Shown piece after piece: positions 22,180-34,745 of a stretch of 64,000 nucleotides of DNA; the stretch's first letter is position 1; each line of letters opens with the position of its first letter. Source of the stretch: Rhynchopus euleeides. Its lineage: Eukaryota > Euglenozoa > Diplonemea > Diplonemida > Diplonemidae. The notes under the pieces were generated by a model. The model was not told where the DNA came from. It did no database searches and worked only from the letters and a program-made list of their open reading frames with translations. The DNA lies in contig OY723253.1 in NCBI GenBank assembly GCA_963210315.1, positions 186,001 through 250,000 on the forward strand, read 5' to 3'. The translations under genes were made by a program, and so were the position numbers.

Positions 22180-23407
22180 CAGGCAGCGGTGCGGTGGCCA
22201 TCGAACCGAACCCGCCCCATCCCACCCCGTTCCCACAACCCTGCATGATGTGGCTCGACCACACACCAACCCCATCCTGGCGGGGGAGTCGAGGCTGCGG
22301 GGCGGAGAGGGGGGTGTGTGGGGCACGTCTGGCGAGAGAGAGAGAGAGGATGAAAGTATGTTGTATTTTCAAGAAATAAGACACACACGATAGACCCCCC
22401 CCCCCCCTGCCCCACCCCCACGCCCCTTCTGAGATACCCGTTTTGCCTCCCTGCCCCCCAACCCCATCCCCCCCCCCCCCCCGCCCCCGCCGCCTGAGTG
22501 TTTGTTGAGAATACATCTGCCACACACCTCCCTTGCCTTCCGATGCAAAAAAAATGCATCGGTTTTTTGCAAAGAGCCTCAGGGGGGAACGGGGGGTTTG
22601 ATCGTCGAGAGGGAATGGAAAAGTAAATCTCCCAGCACCTTCTCGTAATGTTAGGGGGGAAGGGGGGGGGGGGGCTACCAGGGGGGGAGAGCCACACCGC
22701 TGTGACGTAGAGATGGGCGGGGGTGGGCTATGATCCGTGCAGGATCTCCCCACACAAAACGTGGTCACCACACACACAGACACACCCCCCCCGGATGGAC
22801 ATGGCACATTACAACGGATTACAACGGCCGCAGTGTTTGGCTGGCTAGCAGAGGGAAGAAAGATCAGGAGCAACGGGGGGGAGGGCCGGTGGGTAGGTTT
22901 TGGACGATTTTTTGAACACGTTTTTTTTTTGAAACTCAGAAACATATTCTGGTTCGGGGGAGGGGCGTGGGGTGGTTCTTCTGTCAGCACTGCCTGTTGT
23001 CGCCTCTCGATGTTCTCGGAGCTTTTTGTGCGGGTTCAACCCGGTATACCAGATTATCTGGCGCGTTTTTTATTCACTATTCTTGACAACAAAAGTGTTG
23101 CACGTGGCATGGCGAACTTCGAACGAAGAACGTGCGATTGCGTGCAATTCGCCAGGTTTTCTGTTTGCTTTCTACACCCTCCTGAAGCCAGATTTGATGC
23201 CCCGCAGGCGTGGCCTCAACCTTTGAATCACTCTTTGGCTTTGTGGCCCAACAGAGGACAGACTCTGCACTTCCCCAAGGGTAAAAAAAACAGTGTAACA
23301 CCTGGCACCTGGGCCCGGCAAAACCGGCGACGTCCAACGGATAGGCAACACAACGGGCTGCATCCTGAGCATCAGGCCACAGCCAGCCGCCGCAGGACCT
23401 TGGTGCA
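22180..23407. other. Intergenic, poly-C rich
   Basis: Many long C or G runs. The segment at about 22555-22640 shares TTTGATCGTCGAGAG and GAATGGAAAAGTAA with 38013-38085, so it is a dispersed repeat. No gene supported. Confidence 0.5.
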
Positions 23408-24513
23408 TCACAGCCGCGCCTGCTTCGACGACAGGTTCAGGAGAGTGTCAAGGGCGAGCGTCACGCAGTCGGTCATGGCAGGGACCTTGTCCTCGTCGCG
23501 GAGCATCGCTGCCTTGCCGCCAGCCCTGTGAGAAGAGAAGGGTGGGTGGGTGGGTGGCCCAGGGAGAGCTGCGAAGGACCGTGTTGAAATATCCGGCAAA
23601 GTGTTGTGAAGAGAAGACCCGGGGGAGGGGGGTGCGTGTCTCTTGTGCTGTGGTTGTGGCCATACCTGGTGGCAACCACGACGCAGATGGTGCCTGCGCG
23701 GTAGCCCAGCGCATGCGAGATGTGGCACAGAGCGCTGTTCTCCATCTCGATGTTGACGACCTTGCGCCCGGAGGCGGAAAGCGACGCCAGCTGGTCAGTG
23801 AGGTCAGGGTACTTGATGTCGGAGAGGCGTCCGACCTTGCGGCCCTGGCAGGCGTAGAACCCAGAGCCGGAAGCTGTGTGCCCCACCACGACATCACGCT
23901 TCAGGCGCTTCCCGAGCGCCTCCAGCGTGTTGGTGATATCAGGGTGCGCTGTGGTGACGTAGGGCGGCATGCTACCCAGCGGCACTCTGGCCAGGGCCTG
24001 CGTCATCTCCTGCACACCCGGCTGCTGCAGCAGGGGGCCGTTGTCGGACTTTGCGAGCAGCGCATCGCTGTAGTAGCGCCCCGTGTTGTCGAGACCGATG
24101 CCGAGGTGCGTCACAGCCAGAGCCCCTGCAGGCACGCCCTCCTGCGGGCACCCGCAGGTGCCGCAACGGATGAGGTTGAGCGGCCTCTTGGCCCCCCACG
24201 TGCGCGTGCTGACATCGAACTCCTTCAAGATATGCAGCTCGGTGACGACGATCTCGACGTTGTCGCACCCCATGCCTGTCGACATTGCTGTGACGGGCAT
24301 GCCGCGGAACACCCCCGTCACGGTGCGGATCTCTCTGTTCTGCTTCGTGAACCGCACAGACCCCGCGTCGAAGAACGACGCGACGAAGTCCACACGCCCC
24401 GGGTCCCCGACCAGAATGACGTTGTCGGCAATGTCCTGCGCCCTCGCATGGATGTGGTAGACAAGCCCATCTGCCGAGATCGGCACCTCTGTGTTCATCG
24501 TCCCATCACTCAT
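23408..24513 (-). CDS. Nucleoside phosphorylase, uridine phosphorylase type
   Basis: Phosphorolysis of a nucleoside (probably uridine) to base plus ribose-1-phosphate in pyrimidine salvage; a purine phosphorylase of the same family is the alternative. Exon 1 is 24513-23666 and exon 2 is 23525-23408, joined in frame across a 140-bp GT-AG intron (GTATGG donor), giving 321 aa. Family marks visible: phosphate-site GDPGR near residue 40, a STGMG turn followed by an acidic helix, RCGTCG at the ribose/phosphate site, and EMENSAL near residue 255, which matches the conserved ribose-binding MEx(S/T) region. The splice places VVVATR before AGGKAA as in homologues, which have VVAxR there. The ATG at 24513 fits the family's N-terminus; upstream in-frame ATGs give an unlikely extension. 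Confidence 0.9.
23526..23665 (-). other. Intron of the nucleoside phosphorylase gene
   Basis: 140 bp, donor GTATGG, acceptor CTCACAG after a C/T-rich stretch. Removing it restores a continuous family-typical C-terminus ending at the stop at 23408. Confidence 0.88.
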
Positions 24514-27500
24514 CGTCTCCTCTGGGATGCACGGGTTGCCTGGTCGGTGTGGGTGTGATGTGGCCGTGGTGTACACAACAAGACGTCACCTGCAGAAATG
24601 CGGTAGTGCTGAAGCTGCCCTCCCCGCCAACTCCTTGCTGGTGCTCAAGCCAGCAACCACACAGAGGAGTGTACCAAGAGGGGGTAGGGTGGGCGTGGGT
24701 TGATGACGGGTGCTGTAGGCTGGGATAAAACTAGACGCATGCACGGCCCCTAGGTTTCCCACTTTTTCTCGACAGTGTTGTTTGGTAGAGTGAGGTTCTC
24801 GCGCCTTAACGCCTTCGCCGCCTGCAGGCGAACCCGGTCTGGTTTGTGCGTCGGCGTGGCGGTCTCCATCCCAACCAGGCCAGGCCACCGACCCCTGCTG
24901 TGCCACTTGGTCTCAGAGGGAGGGGGGGCGGGAATTCGATGATCCCGACGAGCTTTCGTTTTCCGGTTCCAGGACAGAAGACAACCCCACCCACCCACCC
25001 ACCCACCCCACTCCCACTGGCAGTGGCTGCGCCAACACGAGGCATCTCGCGGCAGTCCGCGAGACGGCACACACACGCATGCGCAGACAACACAACTTGC
25101 TGTGTTCACACAACGTGTCTCCCAGGTGGGAACCCAGTGACGAGCTTATTCTGTTTTGCGATTCCCGACAGAAGGCAAAAACCCCCGACCCCCCCCCCCC
25201 CCAAGCAGTGGCAGCACTGAAGAAAGCATCCCGAGGCGTCCCCCGCGAGCGGGCAGCCCTCACGCATTTCGCATCGTCGACAACACAACTTGTTATGTTC
25301 ATTATAGGCCACACATGCAGGAATGAAGACACACAGCTCAGGGGCCCCATGCACAACCCACACCCGCCCCGATACCGAAGGGGAGAGGCGAGGGTGCTGC
25401 CATCCGGCAGGCATGATGGCAGATGCATCCTTGGGACACACCACGGCCTCGTGATGTCCTTGTGGGCAGTGTTTAGAAATAAACTCTGCCTGGGCAAGAA
25501 AACCATACCCTAAAGAAAAGGCGAAGCATCGTGAAGATATTGAGGCAGCCGCCCGTCGTTGTTTCGTTGGGCAGCATCTGCGAAGGGGCAGATGATCTCA
25601 GAACACGATACTCATCTCCATCTTCAGCATCATCCACGCCCGTGAGGAGTGTGGGTGCAGTTGCGTCTCGTTCGTCCGCACTAATCCCATGCATAGCGGC
25701 GGCAGCCGCGCCACTTTCATATTTTTTTACCTTCTTCCTGACGTGCAGAAGCAAGAAATCGAACAACATCACGCTACGTTTATAAGTTGTTGTTAGAATG
25801 AGCACGGCCACAGCACGGCCCGCAAACAATACCTCCAATGCTCCAATGCAGATTTGGCTGCCCCCCAACACCCGCACGCTGTGATGGAACTGCGAGCGCC
25901 GCGGATGGGGGCACAGCCAAACGCGTGTGATCTTCGACCCACGCCGAAGTGTGCTGAATAAACACAACACGCCCCACCCCACCCCACCCCACCCCACCCG
26001 CACTGTTTGCAAAACACTGTTCGACGGCCTCCCAGGGGAGGATGCAATAAAATTGTGCGACCTCATGATACCAAGTCGTCTTCGGTTTTCACACTACCAT
26101 AATTATGGCCTGACTGTTTGTCCCCCCCGGAGGGAGGAGGGGCGGGGGGATCTGGGGTGTACTGGAAAGTGCTGTGCGCACCTCGGCGCACAAATATGAG
26201 TTGCGTTGTTTTGAGGGTTGGTGGGGCAGCGGCCCCCACCCCACCCCCGTGTGCGCTTCCTAACACTATCGCGCACACTTGAAGCACACACACATAGTCC
26301 CTTCTCATGAGTGAAATTATTCGATTCACACTGTGCACACCCAAGGATCCAAGGGGACGCTCTCCAACATGTGCCGGAAGGAGGAGCACCAGGCTGTGGT
26401 CGTGTAGTCATGCCTCCCACAGAGTGGCGTCTACTGTGTGGTGTAGCACGGCAGACCCCACCTTCAATGCAAACACATGGGTGTGCTCGCCACACGGTGG
26501 CGTTGCCGATGCCGAGTGAAGTGTTAATACTAAGGATTCAGTCGGATGGGTTTTCTTCTCCTTCGTTTACTTCGCGGTCAAACGCGTCGTCGCTCGATAA
26601 CACAACTCACAAAAGGAGCACAAAACTGAATGGGGAAACTAAGGAATACGCGCAGAGTTTTGGCACCGAAAACTGTGAGGGGATGCTCACAGTTTGTCTG
26701 TTCTCTCCCGAGTGGCCTCGCTGCGACTGGGTGCTCAGGAGGGCATATGATATGCCCACACACACACGAGGTTCGGACCGACGTTTGGTACGCACAAGGT
26801 TGGCACCAACGAGTGGTGTCCCCCCTTCTTTGTTTGCCGGTAACCCGGGAAACGGGTTTGGCGGGTGTTGCGCAAATCAAAAGCGAAATCATCCACCCAA
26901 CGCCCCCTCACCCCTTTGGGCCTTCGCTCCGTGTCACATTGTCACGAATTTTGATCGGGGACATTTGCATGCACTTCCGAGCGATGGCGCACCTTCGCCC
27001 CCCCCCTGAAGTTTCCGAACACCCCCCCCCCTCCCCGACCCCCAGCATCTCTTCATTCATGTTTTCGATTTTGCATTGCGTTGATAATAAAACCGCAGAC
27101 ATCCCCCTCCCCTTCCTGCTCCGACCAAAACTGTGTCAGGTTTGGCACCTACGCATGTCCAGCGCGAACCTTGACTTCCTCTCCCCCCCCCCCCCCTGCA
27201 CTAACCTGCACTAATTTCCTCTTTCGACCGAAGGTCACCCCTCCCACACACACCGAACCCCAGGAACGGTTCAACGGACATTTGTTTCGGCTGTGCCGCC
27301 ACCCCCCCACCCCACCCAAGACAAGACTGAACGAACACACCGCTCCTGACGCTGGGCAAGCTTGCTTTCGTTTGACACAAGGCGCCGTGGCAAGATACAT
27401 CACACAGGGGGGGGGGGGGTGGGCAAAGACGGGGGGGGGGGCGGGGAAAGAGAGAGGAGGGACCCCCGCATGTGCCCGCCCCAAAAGCCCACCCCCCACC

Positions 27501-27805
27501 ACCGAGCAACACCCAGAAAACCCTCTCCCCACACACATCCCTGAGGCAGTAGACAGAGAAAGGAGAGGACATCACACTGAAAGGCTGCAAATACGGTAAC
27601 CCGCACAGAACGTGGCCAGCACAGATCACATCACGTAACTAATACTCACAGGAAGACCGAGGTGGGCTGCAGGGGTTCTTGCGACAGGGGTATTCACACT
27701 GGAAGGAAATGGAAGACAGAGAAGCGTACCGCACGCCGTGGTGCTGTGGCTGGCGCTTGCGTTGGCTGGAGATGAAGGGGATACGCCAGCGGCACCCTGT
27801 CGAGT

Positions 27806-27807
<2 letters not shown>
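24514..27807. other. Intergenic, 3.3 kb, with a diverged duplication
   Basis: Two related segments, about 24947-25104 and 25137-25302, share GACGAGCTT, TTCCnGACAGAAG, GCAGTGGC and CAACACAACTTG in the same order, so they are a diverged tandem duplication. The rest has poly-C runs and short simple repeats. No gene supported. Confidence 0.5.

Positions 27808-27836
<29 letters not shown>
27808..27836. repeat. (GA)n microsatellite, left side of retroelement
   Basis: About 29 bp of uninterrupted GA that ends exactly where the retroelement copy begins. Confidence 0.95.
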
Positions 27837-27839
<3 letters not shown>

Positions 27840-28116
27840 TGCCTGCCACGGGCTCACCACCCGTATCCTGATCGAGCAGATTCCCCGCGCGATCCACTGG
27901 GCCTCGAGCAAGTCGTGGGGCCTGGACCTTACCCCGTCGTATACCGAGGTGCCCGACCGGGACACGCGAAGCGAACAGTGGGACCCTACTCCCGTAGCCC
28001 CCACCCGTGACCCCCTCGACACGGTCAGCCCGAGGTCGGCGCCGTGCGGCGCTGAGCGCTATGCCCCCCGTTCGGAGGTGCTGGCTCGCAACGTCTGCAG
28101 GGCCCACTCCATGCCC
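27837..28116 (+). repeat. Out-of-frame duplicate of 28747-29020
   Basis: Matches the segment 910 bp downstream from the CTTTGCCTG boundary to GGCCCACTCC. In its own frame it would encode the same peptide as the downstream copy, but 910 is not a multiple of three, so it is out of frame with the main ORF. Confidence 0.93.
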
Positions 28117-30043
28117 TGCCCACAACGACGTCCGTGCCCGGGAGCGGTACGCGGGTCTCTGTGAGGAGCGCCTCTCATGGCCGCCCTGCCTAGCCAACTG
28201 GGGCATCATACCGAAACCCCTATCCGGTACGGTGCGGGCGAAGGACCTGCACCACCTAATGAGCACGATAGTCGCCCGCAGAGATGTGCTGGAACGTGAG
28301 CGCCTCGGGGTATCCCCCACTGTTTGCGCGTGGGACGCAGCGCTAGCGCGACCCGCTGCGCCCCACCAGTCCGACCTGGCCTCACTGCCGGACAACCCAC
28401 CCCGCTGGACTCACGGAGAGTGCATCATGCGTGCCCTGCGGGCCTGGCTCGGTCGTCTCACCTGGACGAGGGAGGGGTCCATCTCCTTCTGCGAGCTCGC
28501 CATCGACTTCGAGGTCTTCTCCGGGCTCGACGTCTGCCCGATCGCTACTGGCGCCCCGGCAGGAACCCAGCCCGCCCCACTCAACATGCGTGGACGCATG
28601 ATGGGGCAGATGTTGAAATACCTTGTCTCCCAGTGTGAAGCAGTTAACCTCCGCGCGCCCCTGCCTGGCGCGTTTGTCTCGCGTGTCTACTGCCTCCGCG
28701 CGGTGGGGGTGAAGGAAGTCTGGGGCGGTCTTGAGCCGCGCCCCCGCTTTGCCTGCCACGGGCTCACCACCCGTATCCTGATCGAGCAGATTCCCCGCGC
28801 GATCCACTGGGCCTCGAGCAAGTCGTGGGGCCTGGACCTTACCCCGTCGTATACCGAGGTGCCCGACCGGGACACGCGAAGCGAACAGTGGGACCCTACT
28901 CCCGTAGCCCCCACCCGTGACCCCCTCGACACGGTCAGCCCGAGGTCGGCGCCGTGCGGCGCTGAGCGCTATGCCCCCCGTTCGGAGGTGCTGGCTCGCA
29001 ACGTCTGCAGGGCCCACTCCAAGCCCAAGTGCCATGACTGCGACGCGGCGGGGCACAACCGAACCCTGCGAATGGAAGACTGCTGCCGGGCCCACCACCG
29101 CCAGGATGACGGACTGCCCGTGCAGTTCTGCAGCACGCACCGGCTGCTCCGCTGCGGCACCTGCAGCTCCTCCAACATGTGCTGCAAGCGTGGCCACCAC
29201 GGCTGCCGCGACCATGACCTGCCCCCCTGCGGGGTCTGCGCCTCTCTGCCTGAGCTGGATGACAGACGCCCCACCGCTTGCTGCAAGAAGGGCCACCACG
29301 CCCCTCCCGCCCCTGCGACGCCTGTGGAGGCAGACGCCCCCACCCCGCCGCCCCATGTGCCGCCAACCCCGCCCTTCCCAGAGGCGACTGCGCCTACCGT
29401 GGGGGATCTTCCCTCCACCACGCCACCCCGTGTGCCTGCGCCTCAGCCCTCCCCTGAAGCGACCCCGTGTCCCGCTACTCCCGAGCCCGCCACCCCTCCA
29501 GTTATCCTGAAGAGGCTGGCCCATACCGTGTGCTCCCCGGGCTCACCCCACCGCCACCTGATGCAGCCTCGTAGGAGGCTCTCACCCGACGGCGTCAGGC
29601 CATCCATCCCCGCCGTGGCGCAGCTGAAGCGCACCGCCTTAGAGGCGCATACCGGTTCCACCCCGGCACTGCCTGCCCAAAGGCCTAGGGTCGACCACGT
29701 GATCCCCACCGCTGACGCTGACGCTGACGTGGGCGCCGCTGATCCGGACCCACCTTCTCCTACTACCTCCCCTCCCGACGGCGTGTCCGTTGACGCAGCC
29801 CTTCCCCAAAGGCCCCGTTCTGGTGCCTCTTCCTCCTCCGCCCGTGCGCGGTCACCGCACGCGCCTACAGGCTTCCGGGCCTACCTTAATCCTCCTTCCT
29901 CACGTAGCGCGTCACCGGGCGCTACAGACCGTGTGGCGCCTGCGCCTCCTCCTCCTCCTGTGTCACTTCCCTCACCCCACCAGAGCAGCTCCTCTCTCAA
30001 ACAAGGGGAGTCTACCGGGCCGCGGGCCCGCGTAGTTAAGTAG
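28115..30043 (+). CDS. Retroelement-like protein with Cys/His cluster, 5' truncated
   Basis: The open frame runs from 28007, but its first ~35 codons read the duplicated segment out of frame, so the genuine coding part starts near 28115 and has no trustworthy start codon. The N-terminal ~250 residues are globular, with Trp-rich segments and DFEVFSG. A Cys/His cluster of about 70 residues follows at ~29030-29260, with CHDC, CCRAHH, CSTH, CGTC, CCKRGHH and CGVC pairs suggesting zinc binding. The last ~260 residues are Pro/Ser/Thr-rich and disordered, ending in TAG at 30041-30043. I do not recognise the family. Context suggests the C-terminal part of a mobile-element polyprotein. Confidence 0.5.
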   Translation, partial: PAHNDVRARERYAGLCEERLSWPPCLANWGIIPKPLSGTVRAKDLHHLMSTIVARRDVLERERLGVSPTVCAWDAALARPAAPHQSDLASLPDNPPRWTHGECIMRALRAWLGRLTWTREGSISFCELAIDFEVFSGLDVCPIATGAPAGTQPAPLNMRGRMMGQMLKYLVSQCEAVNLRAPLPGAFVSRVYCLRAVGVKEVWGGLEPRPRFACHGLTTRILIEQIPRAIHWASSKSWGLDLTPSYTEVPDRDTRSEQWDPTPVAPTRDPLDTVSPRSAPCGAERYAPRSEVLARNVCRAHSKPKCHDCDAAGHNRTLRMEDCCRAHHRQDDGLPVQFCSTHRLLRCGTCSSSNMCCKRGHHGCRDHDLPPCGVCASLPELDDRRPTACCKKGHHAPPAPATPVEADAPTPPPHVPPTPPFPEATAPTVGDLPSTTPPRVPAPQPSPEATPCPATPEPATPPVILKRLAHTVCSPGSPHRHLMQPRRRLSPDGVRPSIPAVAQLKRTALEAHTGSTPALPAQRPRVDHVIPTADADADVGAADPDPPSPTTSPPDGVSVDAALPQRPRSGASSSSARARSPHAPTGFRAYLNPPSSRSASPGATDRVAPAPPPPPVSLPSPHQSSSSLKQGESTGPRARVVK

Positions 30044-30098
30044 ACGACACCCTTGGGGTGCGAGTATTTTCGTTTCGGGGATATTCACACTATAAGCA

Positions 30099-31009
<911 letters not shown>

Positions 31010-31410
31010 ATGGTTTGACAGAATTCTGCCAGAATTTCACAGATTCTGGCAGATTCTGGGGATTTCAGATTTTTCAGAATTTTCAAAATCTGAGAAAATC
31101 TGTCCAGATTCTGGGCAGATTTTTCCAGAATTTTCAGAATTCTGGAAAATCTGAGAAATCTGAAAAAAATCTGGCCAGATTCTGGACAGATTTTTCCAGA
31201 TTTTTCCAGAATTTTCCAGAATTTTCCAGAATTTTCAGAATTCTGGAAAATCTGAGAAATCTGGAAAAATCTGAGAATTCTGGAAAAAATCTGGCCAGAT
31301 TCTGGACAGATTTTTCCAGATTTTTCCAGATTTTTCCAGAATTCTCAGAATTCTGGAAAATCTGAGAAATCTGGAAAAATCTGAGAAATTCTGTCAGAAA
31401 TCTGGAAAAT
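31010..31410. repeat. AT-rich satellite of CAGAATT / TTTTCCAGA motifs
   Basis: About 400 bp built from short motifs such as CAGAATTTTC, TTTTTCCAGA and TCTGGAAAATCTGAGAAATC. Shorter stretches of the same sequence occur at 34805-34905, 37465-37560 and 37765-37805. Confidence 0.85.
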
Positions 31411-31815
31411 CTGTGGGGGGGACCTTTTCGAATTTTTTTGGGGTGGGCCTATTTTGGACATTTGGACCCATTTTCAAAGGGGGTCTTCGCTCCATCCGCC
31501 AAAAAAAACCAAAAAAAACCGGAAAAAACCCGTGAAAAAGTCGGAAAAAAAGAGTGTGGGGAGTTGGGTCCAGTTTAGCAAAGTGAGCTTATTTTTCGAA
31601 AATTGAAAAATTGGGGACACCAAAAGTCCCCAGAAAAATCTTCGACTTGGCCCGCAGAGTAATTTTTTTTGGTGAAAAACGATTTCAACAGTTGTCCAAC
31701 AGTTGCTGTACAAGACGGCACACCGTTCTCTGCGCATGGGCTGCTGCACGTGAATCATTTGGATGTCCGAGGGGCTATCGGAACGAGGAGGGCCACGAGC
31801 CTGAACTACCCGCCA

Positions 31816-32150
31816 GCAGTGATCCCGTGCCAGGGCTGGCAGGGGGCCGCGGCCCCACCTCCCTTTTTCTGTAATTGTTTGGGAGGGTGGGCCGCCAGGG
31901 GTGGCATGGCCCTACCCTCGGCCCTACCTCCCGGGTCAGATTTTGGGGCTTTGGGTTCGGCCTTGTGGCCGAGTTTTCATGCGCCGCAGCGTATGAAAAC
32001 CCAACGGCATGCTGGGGGCTTGATGGTGTTCATCGAAGCGCACCTCATCATGCCCCAAGCGAAGGACCATCCCCGCCTGGAATGTGCAACAGCACCAACC
32101 GGTGTGGGGACTAGCCTTCGAAGACTTTCAGGATGTTCACTACCGTGGCG
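31816..32150. repeat. Dispersed repeat shared with 45960-46247
   Basis: Shares GTGCCAGGGCTGGCA, GAAAACCCAACG, a CCTGGAATG segment, ACAGCACCAACCGGTGTG and AGGATGTTCAC in the same order and strand with 45960-46247. Open frames across it are interrupted in the other copy, so I do not call a gene. Confidence 0.7.
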
Positions 32151-33199
32151 GCGGCTGGGGGGCTGGATTCCTGATTTTTGATCGAGCAGGACGACCAAAG
32201 GCAGCAACATCCGGTGCCTCTCGAATTGGGTGAAAATGTTCTGTGGCCGTGCATTCGATCCTGTTTGCATCATACCACGGGAAGTCGGGGCGGGGTTGGG
32301 CTGCACTTTTTTTCTCGCGAGCTCGGCCACCCTGTGCCCGACTTCTTTTTTGGTTTGCCCGACCCCCAGCGAGATCACTGGCAGCCAGACCTTGTTCAAC
32401 ATAAACAGCAGACAAGAGAGCAGAATGGAGTGTGGGGCAGCTGCCGTGCTCCCACACATAAACATCGCACCTCTCGCGCTGCCTGCACGAAAGGGACGGG
32501 TAACCTGCAGGTCACCCACAGCAGCCTACTGCCTACGTTCTATACAAGATCAGCGCCGACCACACGAAAGGCTGTTCGACCTGCGGCGCAACAACAAGCT
32601 CCGGTGGGAACAGAACTGAGCGGCAACAGGATGCAATGCAGGCCCACATCCGTTGCCCTGCGGCAAGAGCAGTCACATCGATATCGTTGACAGGGCCTGC
32701 CCACTGGTGTGTGACGGGGTGACCTACAGATGGTGACCTGGCCCACGGCAGAACACCTGGGTCGGGGGATGGCTGCGACTGGGCATTACCTAACTCTTCA
32801 TGATGCAGGACTGCGGACAAATGGTCCAAGAGAGCAAGTATGGCTCCCGCTCAGCTCTCACTGAAGTTGAACCAGATGCAAGTGGCGGGAGGAGGAGGGG
32901 GTCCCGGGGGAGGACACACCGGCCGGCAACCCACGAGGACTGGCCCGTCCCAGTCGACAGAAGAACAAAGCAGGAACACGGACTCACATGAAACGACATA
33001 CTGAAGTGTGGGAGGAGGAGGCGAGCACAAAAGGGCGTCGGCTACCGCACGCCCTTTGAGCGCATGCCGATGCAAGCGAGGACGAGGAGGACGAGAGTCC
33101 CATCGGCAGTGCCGTAACGGTTGACCACATCTGATTGTGACACTTTTCAAAGAGTGCAAAAGAATGGAGAAGGGAGTGCCCTGCCTTGAATGCCTCAGG

Positions 33200-34745
33200 A
33201 CCCTCAGGATCCGAAAAAAATTTGGGGTTTTTTGGCCTATTTTTGGCCATTTTCCGCTGCATTTGTTTGATTTTGGGTCGGGAAAGGTATGGCCAGGAAG
33301 TGGGAAAAATTGAGGAAAAAGTCGGAAATTTTCAGGTTTGCCCATATAAACCATGGGTCACAGATTCCGATTTTTGGGTCAGACTCCAAGTTTGACACAA
33401 GGGAAAATAGGCAAAAATTTTCACCTATTTTTGGTCACCTAAGGGGGGGCTTCGCTCCGGGTCACTGACCCAAGCTGACCCAGATTGACCCGGAGCGAAG
33501 CCCCCCATTTTCCTAAGGTGAAAAACCCCAGGGTGACCCAAATTGACCCAAGTTGACCCAAATTGACCCGGAGCGAAGACCCCCATGTTCGTTCCCATAG
33601 GAAAAAATTTGGGGTTTTTTGGCCTATTTTTGGCCATTTTCCGCTGCATTTGTTTGATTTTGGGTCGGGAAAGGTATGGCCAGGAAGTGGGAAAAATTGA
33701 GGAAAAAGTCGGAAATTTTCAGGTTTGCCCATATAAACCATGGGTCACAGATTCCGATTTTTGGGTCAGACTCCAAGTTTGACACAAGGGAAAATAGGCA
33801 AAAATTTTCACCTATTTTTGGTCACCTAAGGGGGGGCTTCGCTCCGGGTCACTGACCCAAGCTGACCCAGATTGACCCGGAGCGAAGCCCCCCATTTTCC
33901 TAAGGTGAAAAACCCCAGGGTGACCCAAATTGACCCAAGTTGACCCAAATTGACCCGGAGCGAAGACCCCCATGTTCGTTCCCATAGGAAAAAATTTGGG
34001 GTTTTTTGGCCTATTTTTGGCCATTTTCCGCTGCATTTGTTTGATTTTGGGTCGGGAAAGGTATGGCCAGGAAGTGGGAAAAATTGAGGAAAAAGTCGGA
34101 AATTTTCAGGTTTGCCCATATAAACCATGGGTCACAGATTCCGATTTTTGGGTCAGACTCCAAGTTTGACACAAGGGAAAATAGGCAAAAATTTTCACCT
34201 ATTTTTGGTCACCTAAGGGGGGGCTTCGCTCCGGGTCACTGACCCAAGCTGACCCAGATTGACCCGGAGCGAAGCCCCCCATTTTCCTAAGGTGAAAAAC
34301 CCCAGGGTGACCCAAATTGACCCAAGTTGACCCAAATTGACCCGGAGCGAAGACCCCCATGTTCGTTCCCATAGGAAAAAATTTGGGGTTTTTTGGCCTA
34401 TTTTTGGCCATTTTCCGCTGCATTTGTTTGATTTTGGGTCGGGAAAGGTATGGCCAGGAAGTGGGAAAAATTGAGGAAAAAGTCGGAAATTTTCAGGTTT
34501 GCCCATATAAACCATGGGTCACAGATTCCGATTTTTGGGTCAGACTCCAAGTTTGACACAAGGGAAAATAGGCAAAAATTTTCACCTATTTTTGGTCACC
34601 TAAGGGGGGGCTTCGCTCCGGGTCACTGACCCAAGCTGACCCAGATTGACCCGGAGCGAAGCCCCCCATTTTCCTAAGGTGAAAAACCCCAGGGTGACCC
34701 AAATTGACCCAAGTTGACCCAAATTGACCCGGAGCGAAGACCCCC
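33200..34745. repeat. 387-bp tandem repeat, about four units
   Basis: Units repeat with a 387-bp period (equivalent points at 33439, 33826 and 34213), with no differences that I noticed. Each unit contains a 65-bp hairpin (first copy 33443-33507, ends GGGGGGGCTTCGCTCCGGGT and reverse complement), TGACCCAAATTGACCC repeats, and one copy of the transposon right end GGAGCGAAGACCCCC. Confidence 0.93.

Larger units (their letters stand above)
31479..34745. mobile_element. 3.27-kb DNA transposon, 3-bp TSD, empty site preserved nearby
   Basis: Ends GGGGGTCTTCGCTCC and GGAGCGAAGACCCCC are inverted repeats flanked by AAA (31476-31478, 34746-34748). The two flanks joined at a single AAA match an uninterrupted paralogue at about 34904-35020, with its AAA at 34973-34975: both have TTTTGGACATTTGG, TTTTCAAAGGAATTT and GAATTTTGAGCCCATT in order. 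That fixes both borders. Inside are ~1.7 kb of mixed sequence (31.5-33.2 kb) with no intact transposase, then about four 387-bp tandem repeats, each carrying a copy of the element's right end. The ends resemble those of the ~107-bp MITEs at 15125, 20774 and 35881. Confidence 0.88.

Noticed and set aside
23473..23665. Phosphorylase frame reading through its intron
   Set aside because: The read-through peptide is Pro/Thr/Ser-rich and ends outside the family pattern; splicing to 23525 gives the expected C-terminus.
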